Shown here: positions 1 through 13,545 of the stretch, piece after piece
Position numbering within the stretch: position 1 is the first letter of the stretch
Layout of the letters: each line of letters starts with the position of its first letter
From: Phoebastria nigripes
Lineage: Eukaryota; Chordata; Aves; Procellariiformes; Diomedeidae
Reading direction: 5' to 3'
Length of the DNA stretch: 64,000 bases
Assembly (NCBI GenBank): GCA_035582835.1
Contig: JAYKAV010000112.1
Coordinates: 3,414,102-3,478,101, forward strand
The notes under the pieces: generated by a model
Told to the model about the DNA's origin: nothing
The model's database searches: none
The model's input: only the letters and a program-made list of their open reading frames with translations
Translations under genes and position numbers: made by a program

Positions 1-3000
1 ACTACTGCCACATACATTCTCTGACACCCTTTTCGAACTGTGGCATGTAAAAGTTAGGCCTCACAATCTCCTTTGTTCAAGAGAGAATTACTCATGACCT
101 TACTGTACTTGAAACACGACCACCATGGCTTCTCCTAAAAGAACCTTTCACTGGATTCTCACAACCAGTTTCAAAGAACTGTTTCCCTTCCCCTCCTATC
201 AACCTCACCCTTAAAGCTCACCAGGTGCCTGTCCCAAATGCAAATTTCCAGCGAAGGAAGTAGGAAATGGGAGGGGGAAAAAGGTGCACTTACAACAAAA
301 TAAATTTCCACCCTCAGACTGAAAGCTCTCAGGAGCACCCTTGCAGAAGAACTACAGTACCACTGTGTCTCTCTCCAGCCCCTACCTGTCAGGTGCTGTG
401 TGGAAGGGAAGACAGGTTCCAATAACTCCTGAGGTGAACTATCCTGCTCATACACACGTCAGTGGAGGGGACTATGTTGTTTGCCTGCCTTCTTCACACA
501 GCAGCAGATACCCTAGGAGCAAACACAGTCTGGGGATTTTAACACTCTGAAGCTAGACAGGAGATGTTCAAAGCAACCCCAGGCTGCTACAGCAAGATGG
601 TAATACAACAGCACTCTGGTGTTCCAAGAGTAAGAACTAACATGTTACTTTCCGAGCTGCGGTACCCTGAGTTAACTCTGAGATAAGGGAAACCGGGGAG
701 AAAACGTGCTTTTGTCCCTTCAGAGCAACAGGAGGGAAACAGAACAAGGAGGCAACATAAGAGAACCACAGAAATAAAGAATTTCTAATCCTATGCCAGG
801 TCTTTAGCCCCTAAAACATCTATGTGAGACATGACATTTACATAACAAAACACTAGAATTTTTCACTGCTCTTCCCGAGAAGGGAAATCTCATTACAAAA
901 ACACTGATCCTCACAATTTGTTCCCCACTAATTGTCTCCCTACGTATCTGCTTTCTGCTAGGACTGGAGAGCAGTGTATTTAAAGCAGGTCTCAAAGTCT
1001 CCCTGTGCTTAGCAGCTAGTCTAATTGCTGAGCTGCTTCTACACAGCAGAGCAGAAGCCTCTACTCCATCAGCATCTCTTCTCCCAGGGCAATATTACCC
1101 TGCTGAGAAGTAACAGGCATTATGCACCCACTGAAAAGCAGCACAGTACATGTACAAAGAGCCAACTGTGATGACTTCTAATGGCTTTATTTACATCCCA
1201 CCAGTCCATTTTTAGCAGCATGCTCATTTTACCTATGCAATTTTAATACAATTGCTCAGTTCACATCCAAGCCTGCAGGGTGCTGAAGTTCCCAGTTTCT
1301 GGCAGCACCTGGACACTTATCTCTCTACTGTAACTGGGCTACTTATGCTATATAACAGAACTGCTAAATATTTTATGTAGGCATGTTCATTCAATATATT
1401 AATTAGATATTTAATTTGAAGTGTTCTCAAAATTGAATAGAGCACACACATCCAAAACTCTCATTGCAGATTCACTCGCTATAGGAGCTTTCACACAGAT
1501 TTCTCGACTGACTGTATTTTGCTGTGCTCTTTTTATAGAGTATATAACCTTCTGGTCATAACAGATTGCTTGCTCCCAGCTGGAAAGCCTCTTGGGAACA
1601 CAGAACTGTAACCTACCATTAATATATTAAGTACAGAACATTTCAGACACCATGACGCAGAAATCACAAACAAAGATAGAAAGCTACGTGAGAACCTGAT
1701 GTAGAATTAACAAGGCTTGTTCCATACCCATCTCTAGCTCAAGTGAAGCAGTAAACCTACAGCTCATGTTGGAATCCTGTGTCTCAGGCACTGCTACCAT
1801 AACCATTAGTACTTCTAGCAGAAATACAGTTCTTACTGAAACTTCTTGGAAAGGGTAATTTTACTAAAATATAGATTGGGTCAAAATAACAGGGAAAAAT
1901 AACTATTCTTGGGTAATCTGTTCTTGCCAAAAGAAACATACTGTAGAAAAGATTCAATCAGAGCATATGTAGTTTTCTCAAGTCTTATAAACTTGGTAAG
2001 ATGAAGTCTGTCTATTACTTGAAATAAAAAAAACCTAAGTAATGCAGACAACATAGATGGCAGCACCCATACATTTTGAGTTAGTGCTCAACAAATGCTT
2101 CCTCGCAGTGTTTGGGAAAGGTACATTGCCTGGGGAGAGAACAGTTTTGGTATACATCAAAGCAAAGAAGCACTTCAACATTTCCACCATTCTTACCAAA
2201 AGGGGAAGAGTAGGAAAGTCTCTGTTTACATTGAAATCAGTTCCTCGCTACACAAGATTTCCCCCATTTTCTGACAGAAAAGTCATTTACATGCCATCAC
2301 TAGTCCCACATTGTTTTAAAAATCTCTTATACGCCACTGCATGCCAAAAATTATGCTGTTGTGTCACTGCACAATAGCTGAGATACATAGGTTCACATGA
2401 AGAGAATTAACAGTTTGTAAGGCACTTTCTAATCCTTCAGCAAGAGAGGAGCAATCAGAAGGTGGGACTGGCAGCATCACCATCCGTAACTATGGCTGCT
2501 CAACATCACTTCTTAAAAGACTGCAGTTTTCAGTTGCTTACATTTTCCCAAAGTGTGTGCCCAGAAATTTTTCATGCTGAGTGTTTGCCTCAGACTGATT
2601 TTTAAAGAATAATCATTAGTTTCAGCTAAAACAGTTCAGCTACTGCCAAGAATAAGGGCTAGAGGAAAAATGTTTTGCATTAACTTAAAAAAACCCAAAA
2701 CCTGGCAGTCTTTCCTTTCTATCCTAATCCTTTAAAAAGTCACAGTAAACACAGATCCAGCAGAGATTCACTCACCGCTAAAATCTCCAAAGATGCCAAA
2801 AAACTGAGTACTCTTGATTTCTACAGGTGACCTAACTGCACATGCACTGCCCTACAGGCAGACTCACTGCTCCAGCCCAAGGGGTTCAGAAAACAGTTCC
2901 TTTTAATAATCATTTAACATCAGTTTGGCTGAACATTGAACTGGGCCAACAGAACCTGTATCTCTAGGACAAGCCTTCAGGAATAAAAAATAAATATCAA

Positions 3001-6000
3001 ATTCAAAAGCATGGGGAAAAAATGGCCAAACTGAAGGAGTAGGAGAAGTAGTAATAGATTTGAAGAGCAATAGTGGCAAAGTTGGCTTAAAAAAATGAAG
3101 GTGTCAGAAGACTAGGACTCAGGTCTGAGGGTAGAAATAAGGTCAGAAATTACTTGGTTGGGAGGAATCACTGCAATAAAGAGCTGGGGAGCAGACAGGT
3201 ATGGGCAGACCAAAGAGACTGGACAAGTAGCATAAGGAGGAAAACCAAGGGGGACAGCCTAAGCTGGCACAAGGAGGCTGGGAACCAGCTGTGGGGATGG
3301 GAGGGATACCGGACACAGACTTCAGGGGAGAACCAGCCTTCTTCTGCAGAAAGAATAAAGTACCAACTAGCTTGGGGTGTCCGACTCGAGACATCCATGA
3401 TTCAACTTTGGAAGTATACAGTCTTTTACATAATACATGCAGAAATAGCTGGGAGGGCTTAGCAGTTCTGTAAAACTGAAACTAGATCTTAAATCAGGCA
3501 CCCAAAAACTGAGAAATATTGTATTGACCAATGGCAAAAGGACAATTTCAAAAGACTTGCCTTGCACCACACAGGAACTGTAGGGAGTGGTACAGTTGCG
3601 TCCCAGGCCTCTGGAAGGATGCAGCTCTCAATTAGAAAACAACCTTGTCCTCCTCTTCCTTCAATCCCCTACTTTGATCGCTGTACAACTTCCAATTTCT
3701 GCAACAAATAAAGCTGTTACACTCACTGATGTCCTTTACTGCACAGTTCATCCCCAGATTAGGCCCCTCCTGTATATTAAATACAACACAGAAAAGTAGA
3801 TCATCTAACTAAAGCTTTAGCATAATTGGAATCCATGAGGCCAAACTGTGGTTACATGGATTGCTCTTTTAAGACAGCTGTTTTGTAAGCAGTGTAGGTC
3901 ATTTGTGGTTTAAAATGTTGTCTTCATGCCTATAACTGTCTTGTTTGCATGGGGCAGCATTGCCTTCCATTCTGCATGGAACCAACAGTGACGAACACTT
4001 CCCCCAATCCCAGGAATGATGATGGATGATCCACCCACCCTTTGGGAGCAAAAGTTCTGATCGCTAGAAAACCTCAAGGACCGTGTTCATCCACATTTCT
4101 AGAAGTATGCGACTGGACAGCAGAGCAAGTTCACGAGTCCACAGGGAGTTAAGTGTCACACGACCCTACCTCCTAGCTTCCAGTTGTGACACTGACTTTT
4201 AAACGTGGCTAGACATACATGACTTTTCTACTGATATTATTATCTGCTGGTCTCATATTAATTGTTGCTATATCTGGCTGTATGATACTGTGCAATTTTG
4301 AACTCTAAAAAAGTGACCCATAAAAACTGGAAGGGATAAGATACCCACAATATAATTCTCTTGTGCAGATAATGTCCATAGTCACAAAGTGCCTGAGAAA
4401 TGCTCTACAGACTTCTGGACCTGGACAGGAAGACTTATCCCAGATTTTACATTTTATATGTAGCATCTTCCACAAGACAATATGCAAGCACCTTTTTTTA
4501 AACAAATCCTGTAATGTTCAATAAATTCTGATATTGACAGAACTGCTATCAGAATTAACAATGCACTAATACTTACTGCTTTATGGAAAAATATAACAGA
4601 AAAATGGCACACACAGCTTGGCAAGTAGCTCTGGTGACTGATGATACTACCACGCTGCTGTTCAAGTTTACGGCCTCCCAAGAAAAGTCAATGGACCAGA
4701 TCAAGTGAACACTCTTCAGAAATGTCAAACCAACAATTTAAATTAAGCTGCTGAACTTTGCACTAAAGTTGCTGAAGCGCAGGCACACATTTCGTTCCAC
4801 CTGCCCTGCTGTGGGAGGCAGTAATTTCCAGCCTAGTGAATATGAAAAGTAGCTACAGGATCAAAAGAACTGTTACTGGCAAGACAAAATGCAGCAAGAT
4901 GCACAGAGAAATCCAGGTGGGTAAGGCNGAGGAAAAAAAAAAAAAGAAAAGAAAAAAAAAAAATCTTTAGAGGGTCTATCAATAACTACTTTATTCTGAG
5001 CAATGCTGAAAAAAAACACAAGTTGTTTTCAAAAGAGCACTATGAACAATTAGAGGCTTAGCAAACTATGAAAAACTATTCCCTTAACACTGGTCATCAC
5101 AAAGAAAATGTAGAAAAAGAGCTGGAAAAAGAACAGAGGAGACTCCAAGCAGGCAAGTATTTTTAAGACACCTTATACAAAGCAATTTAATTCTGAAGTC
5201 TTGTTATAATTCTCAAAGACTGGACAATTCTTGAAAAATTCTTCTAAAGCCTGAATCCAAGCTTCAGACTGCCAAGGGTTAAGGCTTGAAACAGACACAA
5301 ACTGGAATTACAGAAAGATCCAATGCCTAACTAACCCTAGCAGTAAGCCCAGCACTGCACTTTCCCCAACACAATAGATTTAACAACAGAGAATGAGTGG
5401 AAGAACAAATTCTCAGCAAATCTAGTATCCTCTGTGCCTCCACTGTTAGCCGTAATTTCTACCTTAGAGACTTGTCCTACTCATTGCAAGGAGAAATTCC
5501 AGGCATCAAATTCTTTCTAAGCACAGTTCATTTTGCTTGTATGTGCTTCTGTAGCTGGAAGGAAGTTACAGAAAACTCAGTGATACAGCAGGGTACCGCC
5601 AGGTAAAGCAGCTATTCAAGCACAGAGTTAATCTGGACTTTTAGCCTTGTAAAAAAGGTAGGAACTGAGCATGTGCAGAGGCATTCGCAAGCACCAATTT
5701 TATTTGTAGAATTCTGTACAGTTTGCTACACTGCAGTAAGGGTACCTTAGCTATAAACTGCCCCAAGGAATTGAGGTGTGCTGTTTCCAAAGATGTGCAA
5801 CATCTGTACATATACACTTCCTATATGGTGGAAAGAATAATTATTCTTGTAAAAGTTTAGATGGGTGGTAAAACATATTATTTTCTTAAGCAAGATGAAA
5901 ATAGCCGTGCTTGTGAGAGCAGACGACCCCAGCTTCTTTAAAGCATCTTATCTAGCAATGGGAGTTAGCAGCACGCAAACACTGTACCAGGCCTTTGTCT

Positions 6001-9000
6001 GCAGGTTCTCATTCAGAGTGGCACAGCCCCACTCGCTTCCCATATGCTCAGGTTCAGGAAGCATCTGCCAGGGAAGTCCAGCTCTAAAGCCTAGCCCCTG
6101 CTTTTGCATTCTTCCCAAGCACACCCCAGCTGGAGCTACAGGTTTAGAACTCCTCCATTTTTTTGCAGAAACTACAACTTTGAAGTGCTCCACTGGCAAA
6201 TGCTATGAAACATAAATCAGAAACACACTGGATGCATTTTTGTATCACTATCTCTCCTCTTTCCTGTATGGGCCATCTACTCTCTCATCCTCCCCACTCT
6301 TTTCCCTTCACTTTCCCCCCCTATATCCACACTCCTTTTCTCCCATGCTACTCCCTTTCACCTCGCTCAGTTACCTCCTCCACAAAATCTGTTCTGTCTG
6401 CAACAAACTGGAAGAACAGAGCTGTATTTAGAGAGCGTCATCTCTCACACAACAGGCTTCTCTGTTAGCATGGCAGAGCAGTAGACCACAAACAAGACAC
6501 AGGCCTTCATGAGAAATACAAGAACATCAGAGGGGTTACAGTCTTATGAGTGGGCCAGGTCCACACCTAACAGCTCACAAATGTCAATGTCTTCTTCAAT
6601 ATATCCTGCTGATTTCATACAAGGTCTTGGCAATATCCCACTGCTGTATGCAATGAGTACTTTTAGTGAATACAAACACACATTCACAAACCTCAGCTGC
6701 AGAGAAATCCTTGGTTGTGTATTATAAGCTGCACAGAAAGTCTCCACCTAAGATCAAGATCTCAACTTGCCTGGAGATTAGGGGGAAAACTACGTTACTC
6801 TCCCATATTTCATCAAGATGGTTTTAGCTAAGTTAGGATGTACCTTGGTACTTCAATTTCCCTATTTACTATTTATTGCATATTTGGTAAAAGTATCATA
6901 AATTGAAGAAATTCACACTCCATGGAAATATAAACGGCCAGGGACAGCCTTCTTGCTGAGTGAATACACTTTACTGCAGCTTTCAAATGTTTTTTTCAAG
7001 AAGTGCTAACATATTTCTGCAGAACTGGCACCTCGCTTTCCTCTGTGAGATACAGAAAAGTGGCCGGCTCAACGGGCTGACAGAAGCAGAAGCACAATGT
7101 CCACCTGTGCTGGCTGATGCAACATCATTAACCCCAGTTTCTGAAACAGGGAAAATACAGCAGTAACTGCCAGAGAAGTCTGGGGAGTTTGCCTTCCATT
7201 ATCTCGTGCACACCTCCCTTACCGCGTGCCACACAAACCACAAAAGCCAGCTATGACCCTATGACTGCCCTGTGCAGCCGAGACACACCCCTTCCTCTCA
7301 GTCATGTCCTTAATTTACAAATGTCCCTGTTATTTTCCTTACTTCACCTGGTCCACGCTTCATTCTCAACCTGCTCTGCCTTGGTTGTTCTTTGGTTTTG
7401 CCTCGCATGCTGCCAATCTGTGGCGACACTTGCCTTACAGTAAGCAGACAGCTACAGAGAACGGAATGTGGGAAGCAAAGGAAGGAGAGCAGTGGCAGCG
7501 GGAAGTGGCTGTGAAGTGGGAAAGGGAAAATCCTCCTTCCATCAGAAAGCCAGAAGAATCAACTTCATCTACAGTAAAGAGCTTATCATATTAGGTTAAG
7601 CAGCAACAGGCGTGATTTAAACACATTTGAGACTATGCCTATCTGCCTGACTGATGTGGATGAGGTAGATACACCCCAAAGCTTTCTTCTTCCAAGGTCA
7701 ACAACATTTTCCAACCACGCTTCTGCAAAGGATGTCTGTTTGAGATTTAGGTAGATAATCCAACAATAGAGAGGAAATTCAGTCTGTCAGAAAAGAAACA
7801 GGAAGGGAAGTGACAAGCAGAAGCAAAGAGCGCATAAGACGGAGCTGTGAGCTATGCTGCCTGTGTTATTTGGTCTCCTATCTCTCTTCAAGGACAACAG
7901 GTAGAGGTTTCAAACTTCACCTCTAAGCAAGGCAATTGCTCTCCACATCCAGGCAAGAAATGGGGAAGTTTTTCCAACAAAGTAATCTACAAAGGGGGTC
8001 CAAGAGGTATTCTTATATTCTAAAGGTGCATTTTATGTACTAGCAATTAGGTAATTAAAATTCGCTGTAACAAAGCACATGCCAGAAGCCTGAATTAAAT
8101 CTTAACAAGGAAACAAGAACCAAAAGGGGATCCTTGGCCTTCTTATTTTCCTTCCTAGTTCCAGTACAGTAATATGGAGATTAAGGAGCCCAGAATGTAT
8201 AGGAAACAGAGCAGCCATTTCTCCTAGCAGTCATTTCACTCCACAGGGAGAACTTCTTCCATTTAATACAGCACCTGTGCAACCAGACTGGACTTGAACA
8301 GGTCTAAGAGATGGCTGAGGTTGTCCAACCTTCAATATTCTGAGACCTTAAGACAGAAAATTCTACTACCCTAGCAGGAGTACAGCGTTCTGTCTCAGCT
8401 GACAGCAAGTGAGACAGAAGTAAGTAAGTTTGTGCAGAGGTGTGATCACCATCTTCAGTAACAGAGCCAAACACCCTCTGAAGATCACGTGGCTCCTTTG
8501 CCACACTTTGGCAGGGTTCTTTGTTTCTCCATGGGCCCCTACAAGCTACCACCCACTATAGATTAAGTTAAAATTAGCTCATTAAAAATATATTAAATAA
8601 CAGGCAACGTTGTCATGTATCAAGAAAAATGCATAAAGCCTAGATACAGATACTTGAAAACAGCACTGAAATCATGATTTGCTAACAACTTGGTACTGCC
8701 AGCAGGGAGCAGTGAATAAAAGAGGTCACATCCACCTCCAAGTTTGGAAAGTGCCAGAACCTCTAAATTTAAGAATACTGAATTTCAAGTTCTTGCCAAA
8801 AATACATATGTTCCCCCCATTTGCTCCCACCTAACATTTGCATTGAGAGTCAGAGAGACTTGTGAAAAAATTGGCAAGATACTGCATTCCCTGTGAGGGC
8901 CCTCTGAGCTCCTAGAAGCAAGGCAGCCCACTGAATTAAAATCTTCAGAAGCAGGAAAAACCTTAGTAAGTTTTTAAATTAAATTAAGAGCTTTTGAAAA

Positions 9001-9900
9001 AAGCATTAGCAAACAGTGGTTCCTCAAGGGGAAACAAATAATCTTGTTTCCAGGACAACAGGGTTCTGCTAGCTCATCTGCCTTGCTTTAGAGTTTGAGG
9101 GCATGCAAACACACAAGAGCCTCTGCTTCTGTTGTCTAAAAAGCAACCCGGCAAGACCTTCCCAGCTAGCTCTCTACTGCCAATATAGACAAGCTCGGTA
9201 CTACAGACTTCTGCAGAAAGAATGATATTGGCCTGCAGATGGAGAGCTACTGTCAACACAGAATGCTTGACTGCCCAGGCAAAAGCCCCTCCACCGTCTA
9301 AGCAGCACATGCAGTCCATGCTGAGCTTTGACCATCGTTAATTGTCATTGCTCATTGTATGGGGGAAAGTGTATGCCACTGGGACAAAGCTACAACTTCA
9401 TTCTTACACTGCTCTGTCAAAGCCACGTGAAACGGATGATGGTGCATCAGTACTGCAAAGGCAGCGCAAAGGCATTTCTACTATATTTCACAACTATATT
9501 CTAGCTTAATAAATGGGCAAAAATCTGAAATGTGCACCAAACTAAACATACGATCTGCTTCCTTTTAGGGCTCCTCTACATGGGAAAGGAATCATAAAAG
9601 CTGGTCTGGAATAAATTAAGGGAGGTTAAATGTTCTTAAACATCCTATCACTTTCCACAGTGCACTCCATTCACTAAGCTCTGCTCTTCTATTCCTGTTC
9701 CCTGAACGATGGCATCGCTGCTGAAAAAGCAGAGCTCACCAAAGAGCACGGGTGCACCGCAGCAATCACGAATGGACCCTCTGATCTTCACTTTTTCAAA
9801 CTCCTGCTAGCAACACCGAAGGGACAATCCCACCTCAGGACAGGGCCTCTTGCACACGCAAGCGTTTCCATGACTCTTTCTGAGCACCAAAGCGTGCAGG
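1..9900. other. No gene recognised (possible first intron or intergenic)
   Basis: I could not find an exon with splice sites and recognisable protein similarity on either strand. The open frames here are short and have unremarkable composition. There is an A-rich tract at 4932-4964. The stretch would fit a first intron of a leftward gene starting in the 10.4-11.1 kb island, but could equally be intergenic. The mammalian neighbour INPP4A was looked for by remembered motifs and not seen; this was not a systematic search. Confidence 0.5.
4932..4964 (+). repeat. A-rich tract
   Basis: Runs of A separated by single G, next to a single ambiguous base at 4927. Confidence 0.8.
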
Positions 9901-10167
9901 TGTGGAGGGCGTAGCGCTACTTACGGTCCCAACTACACCACCTCGCCCTGAGGTCACCCTACCACCGCAACAACAAACGCGGCCCATCAGAAATTTCTCA
10001 GGGANGCGGGGCCTGCCAGCCCGCTGTTCTACAAACCCACGCCGTGGCACGAAGCCAGAATACAAGCATCCAGGCTAATATCGAAAAGCACAGATCTCAT
10101 AAAAATACCTGGAAACAGGAATGCACAGGAGCTTTCAAGCACCCACTTAACAAAAGCAACATCATCC

Positions 10168-10186
10168 TTTTTTTTTTTTTTTTTTT
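10168..10186 (+). repeat. Poly-T tract at the left edge of the orphan CpG island
   Basis: Nineteen T about 200 bp left of the island core. Confidence 0.85.
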
Positions 10187-10369
10187 GATGTCTTACTCTT
10201 GCATCTTTTCCCGAGACAGCTGTTTATACACCCTTATTTATACACGGCAGCCCGGCATGCCTCACGTATGCTCACGCGGACGCTCAGGACGAACCTCAAT
10301 AAAAGATAAACGCGTAACAACGTACCCAATAACGCCGTCAAACACGGCAGCGCGATGCAGATGACAACG

Positions 10370-11110
10370 ATGACCGAAACCGCGACGCGGCACGAAGCAA
10401 AGCCCGGGTGCCAGGGCCTCCCCAAGATGGGGGTTCGGCGGTGCGCGACCGGGACGGAGGGCGGGCGGGCGGGCGGGTCGCTCTCAGCGGCAGCAGGCGA
10501 CGAGGCGCGGCGGCGCTGACCCGCCCAACGGCCGCCCTCCGCGCGCGCTGCCACCGCTCCTGCGGCGGAGCGCCGCGCCGCCGCCCCCACCCGCCGGAGC
10601 TGTCAGCGGCGCCTCCCGCCTCAGCCGTACGAGACCCGCCGGCCCCAGCGAAGCCCGGCCCCCGCCCCGGGGGCGCACCTTCTCCCTCCGGCCCCCTCCT
10701 CAGAGCGCGGCGGGGCAGTGTCCCCACGCGCCCCTCGCGTACCTCCGCAGCCCCGGCTCGCTGGGCACCGCCCCGCGGCAGCCGCCGACCCCGCACCCCC
10801 AGCGGCTCCGGCGGCCCGACGCGCGCCGGCGCCCGCCCGCTCGTGACGGCACCGGGAGCGGCGGCCCCGCCCCGCCGCCGGGCCCGGCCCCCTGCGGCCG
10901 CTGGGCCCCGCTGCTCCGCGCCGCGGGAGGCGGGCAGGTGGGGAAGGCTGGGGCGGCAAATAACGGGGACGGAAGGCGCGGCCACGGCAAGGCCAGCGTC
11001 GCCCTCCCGCCGGGACTGAAACAAGCCTGTTTTCAGTACGCCTCCGGCTACCCGAGGCTCGCCTTCCGGCCTCCGGGCGGGCCGCCGACTCTCTCGTGCT
11101 TTGTCATCTC
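10370..11110. promoter_or_regulatory. CpG island, orphan promoter candidate
   Basis: About 740 bp of very high GC and CpG density, flanked on both sides by ordinary AT-rich DNA. A run of five GGG triplets spaced by C at 10459-10477 gives overlapping GC boxes. Long open frames on both strands here are a by-product of stop-poor GC-rich DNA and have no recognisable domain. Donor-like sites on the minus strand occur near 10740 and 10679 and, just outside, a perfect gtaagt at 9919-9924. On the plus strand there is one near 10937. No TATA box is seen. Most likely this is a housekeeping-type promoter of a gene whose coding exons lie outside the window. Confidence 0.65.
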
Positions 11111-12640
11111 CGACTCCGAAGGATCCAAAAATATAGAAACCGGGATTCTCTTGTATCATCATCTGCAGTCAGGAATGGGGGATTTTGAGAAAGAAAATGT
11201 CATGGGTCTGAGTAGTACCCGCATCGCAGCTATGAAGTTTGGGCCAAATAATTTGAGATAATAATCCAGATTTTCTTCTTTTCTAGTGAAAACACCAGCA
11301 TGTTTCCTCCATTCATCCTTACTCATTGTCCACACTTGAAGTTGCTTGACAGCTGGCTCAACCAGCTACATTTGTTGAAACTGGTGTATAGCTGGAGCCT
11401 GGGCTCCATTTCTTAACCAATTTCTATACCATGCTGCTATCAATGAGAGATTTAACTTGCTCAAGCAGTGTTAAGTGTAATTTGAAAGAATATAAGAAGA
11501 GGTCACGGTCCAGCTCTGGCTCATTCTATTATTTTTACACAGTACGCAAATGCCAAGGAGAAGACAGGTTACTCACAAGCCGCCCTGTGGGAACTCCCAG
11601 GAGGTACGTGAGGGGCTCCTGCACGCAGGAAATGTGCTGAAGTGGGGAATCAGAGACACACGCAGGCACACTTGTCTGGATGCCTCCAGCCAACTGTGCA
11701 CAATCTGCAGAGGACCGCTGCCAACTACCAGTTGAGTCAGTCCCAACACCACTCTAGTGTAAGAATTTTAATGTGCCTGTTGCAGTTCCCCGGTGCTGGA
11801 AGCTGCCAGCTCAAGTCCTCAATATGACTTGAATTTGGATGGAGAAGCCAGGAGATGCAGCTTGAATTTTTCATTTTTCTTTCCACCTGTCAGTGGTGAA
11901 ATTCCATTTTTAGCTGTGTGACAGGATTGATCCAAGCACTTCCGTTTCAAAAAAATCAGACAGAACTTACAGAGGAGAGCTTATTTTCAATGCCTAAACA
12001 AGTGATTTTTGACATTTATCTTTGGTCGTAGTTTAGCACAAAGCTAATGAACCATGCCATGTTTTTAACAAAAAGGAGACAGAAGATAGAAGTTCCTCTG
12101 CACACCATGCAAGTTTAAAGCCATCCTCTCATAAAAAATATTAAATAGACTTGGCCAGAAGAGGCTAGAAAGCAAGTAGTCACTGTCACTAGCACCCTTC
12201 AATTTGAATACAGAGTTTGACAGGGTTAAGACGCACAAAACATTGTAGTTTATTTGTAGCTGATGACAACTTTAATCACCATCAACCAAAATACGACCTT
12301 TTAAAAACAGCAGGCTTGGACAACTCCCCACCAAGGATCCTGGAAGAACAGTGTTTACTACTGATGTTCACTTAGCATCAGTAAATTGAAACAGCACTAA
12401 AACCCAACAGACCAGAAGGGTGCTTATGTTGCACCAGCACTGAGGAAGGACACAGAGAACAACCAGGTTACTTACAGGCAGAGCAGTCCGAGTCATCCAG
12501 GGCAAAAAAAGAGAAAAGCCGACAGGGTAGGAACAGATAGGGTAGGCAGGTTTCTCACCTTCCTCATTTTTTGGTAAGATTATAGATTTGTTTGATTAAG
12601 AAAACCTAAGTAAGACACCTCAAAAACTAATTGTCAGAGG
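11110..12640. other. No gene recognised downstream of the orphan CpG island
   Basis: Sequence returns to average AT content. No exon or clear repeat is recognised. Open frames at 11431-11827 overlap each other in different frames and show no conserved pattern. Confidence 0.5.
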
Positions 12641-13545
12641 GGAGTTGTATTTGAGCAGAGGTACTTGGAAAGCTGTCCTGGGACCATTACCAGGTTTAAG
12701 ACTATTCAACATTTTCCTCAAACATGTGGAAGCATGTATAAACTCACTGCTGATTATATTTGTGGACAACACAAAAGCTGGCACTATGGTGAACAAAAGA
12801 ACTGGGTCATCACGTAAGAGTTCTGGAATAGCTGATAAAGCATACTGTTCAAAATTTATTAGGTTTTTTTTTTTTTTTTTTTAATAGCCAAATCTCAGGT
12901 TACACAACCAGGCAAAGAATACAAAGCTGTACCTTGAACACTGGGAAAACAGCAGACTGAAAAACTATTGACTCTGAAAAAGGCATCAGGGTCATAATGG
13001 ACAAGGAATTGAACACGAGATCCCAACTTAATACTGTGACAAAATGTGACACGCATCTTGGAAGCACAGTAGGGTACAAACAAAGAAAAGGGGATTTTAG
13101 CCATATACAGATCACTGAAAAAAACCTTTAAAAGGGGTTTATCTCCTTCTTAAGAGAAGATTACAAATTTGTGAGGGGACTAAGGAAGACAGGCATAACA
13201 CAAGATTTTAGGATGTCAATCCATGCATTTCATCAAAAAATACTGAGTGGTTTTTTAGTTTTAAATGCATTCCCAGCAAGAAAATACAAGATACTACTGA
13301 TCTCTTTTGCAGAGCCATCCCCTCTCCTTTTCCTGCAAGTGGAAGCTGAAGTCAAATTCTAATCACAAGGCAGACATGCACTTTTAAGAGAGGGATTACT
13401 AGCTATTGAAATATACTATCAAATGAAGATATAGATTACATTTTATACCTTTTTCAAGAGTCAATGCCTTTCTCTAGCATAAAAACCTAACCTTCACAGG
13501 AGGTCAGACTAGATGAAGGGTGTTAAACTCTCCTACCTTAACTGC
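12640..13545 (+). mobile_element. Degraded CR1/L3-like LINE, 3' part (reverse transcriptase remnant to 3' end)
   Basis: Three blocks in the right order and orientation mark an ancient CR1-clade non-LTR element. At 12672-12780 a translated piece reads LGPLPGLRLFNIF and then FVDNTK at 12759-12776, decayed versions of the reverse transcriptase blocks around the FADDTK catalytic loop. At about 12984-13026 'ggtcataatggacaaggaat' matches the conserved stretch after the reverse transcriptase. At 13499-13517 'aggtcagactagatgaa' matches the characteristic 3' tail. Frames are broken and a long T-tract interrupts it at 12866-12882. The family is clear in outline, the subfamily is not. Confidence 0.7.
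12866..12882 (+). repeat. Poly-T tract inside the CR1-like remnant
   Basis: Seventeen T interrupt the decayed LINE sequence, so it is either a later insertion or local expansion. Confidence 0.8.

Noticed and set aside
10338..11162. 274-codon minus-strand open frame and 203-codon plus-strand open frame over the CpG island
   Set aside because: Both are Arg/Gly/Ala/Pro-rich, overlap on opposite strands and follow from scarcity of stops in GC-rich DNA. No domain is recognised.
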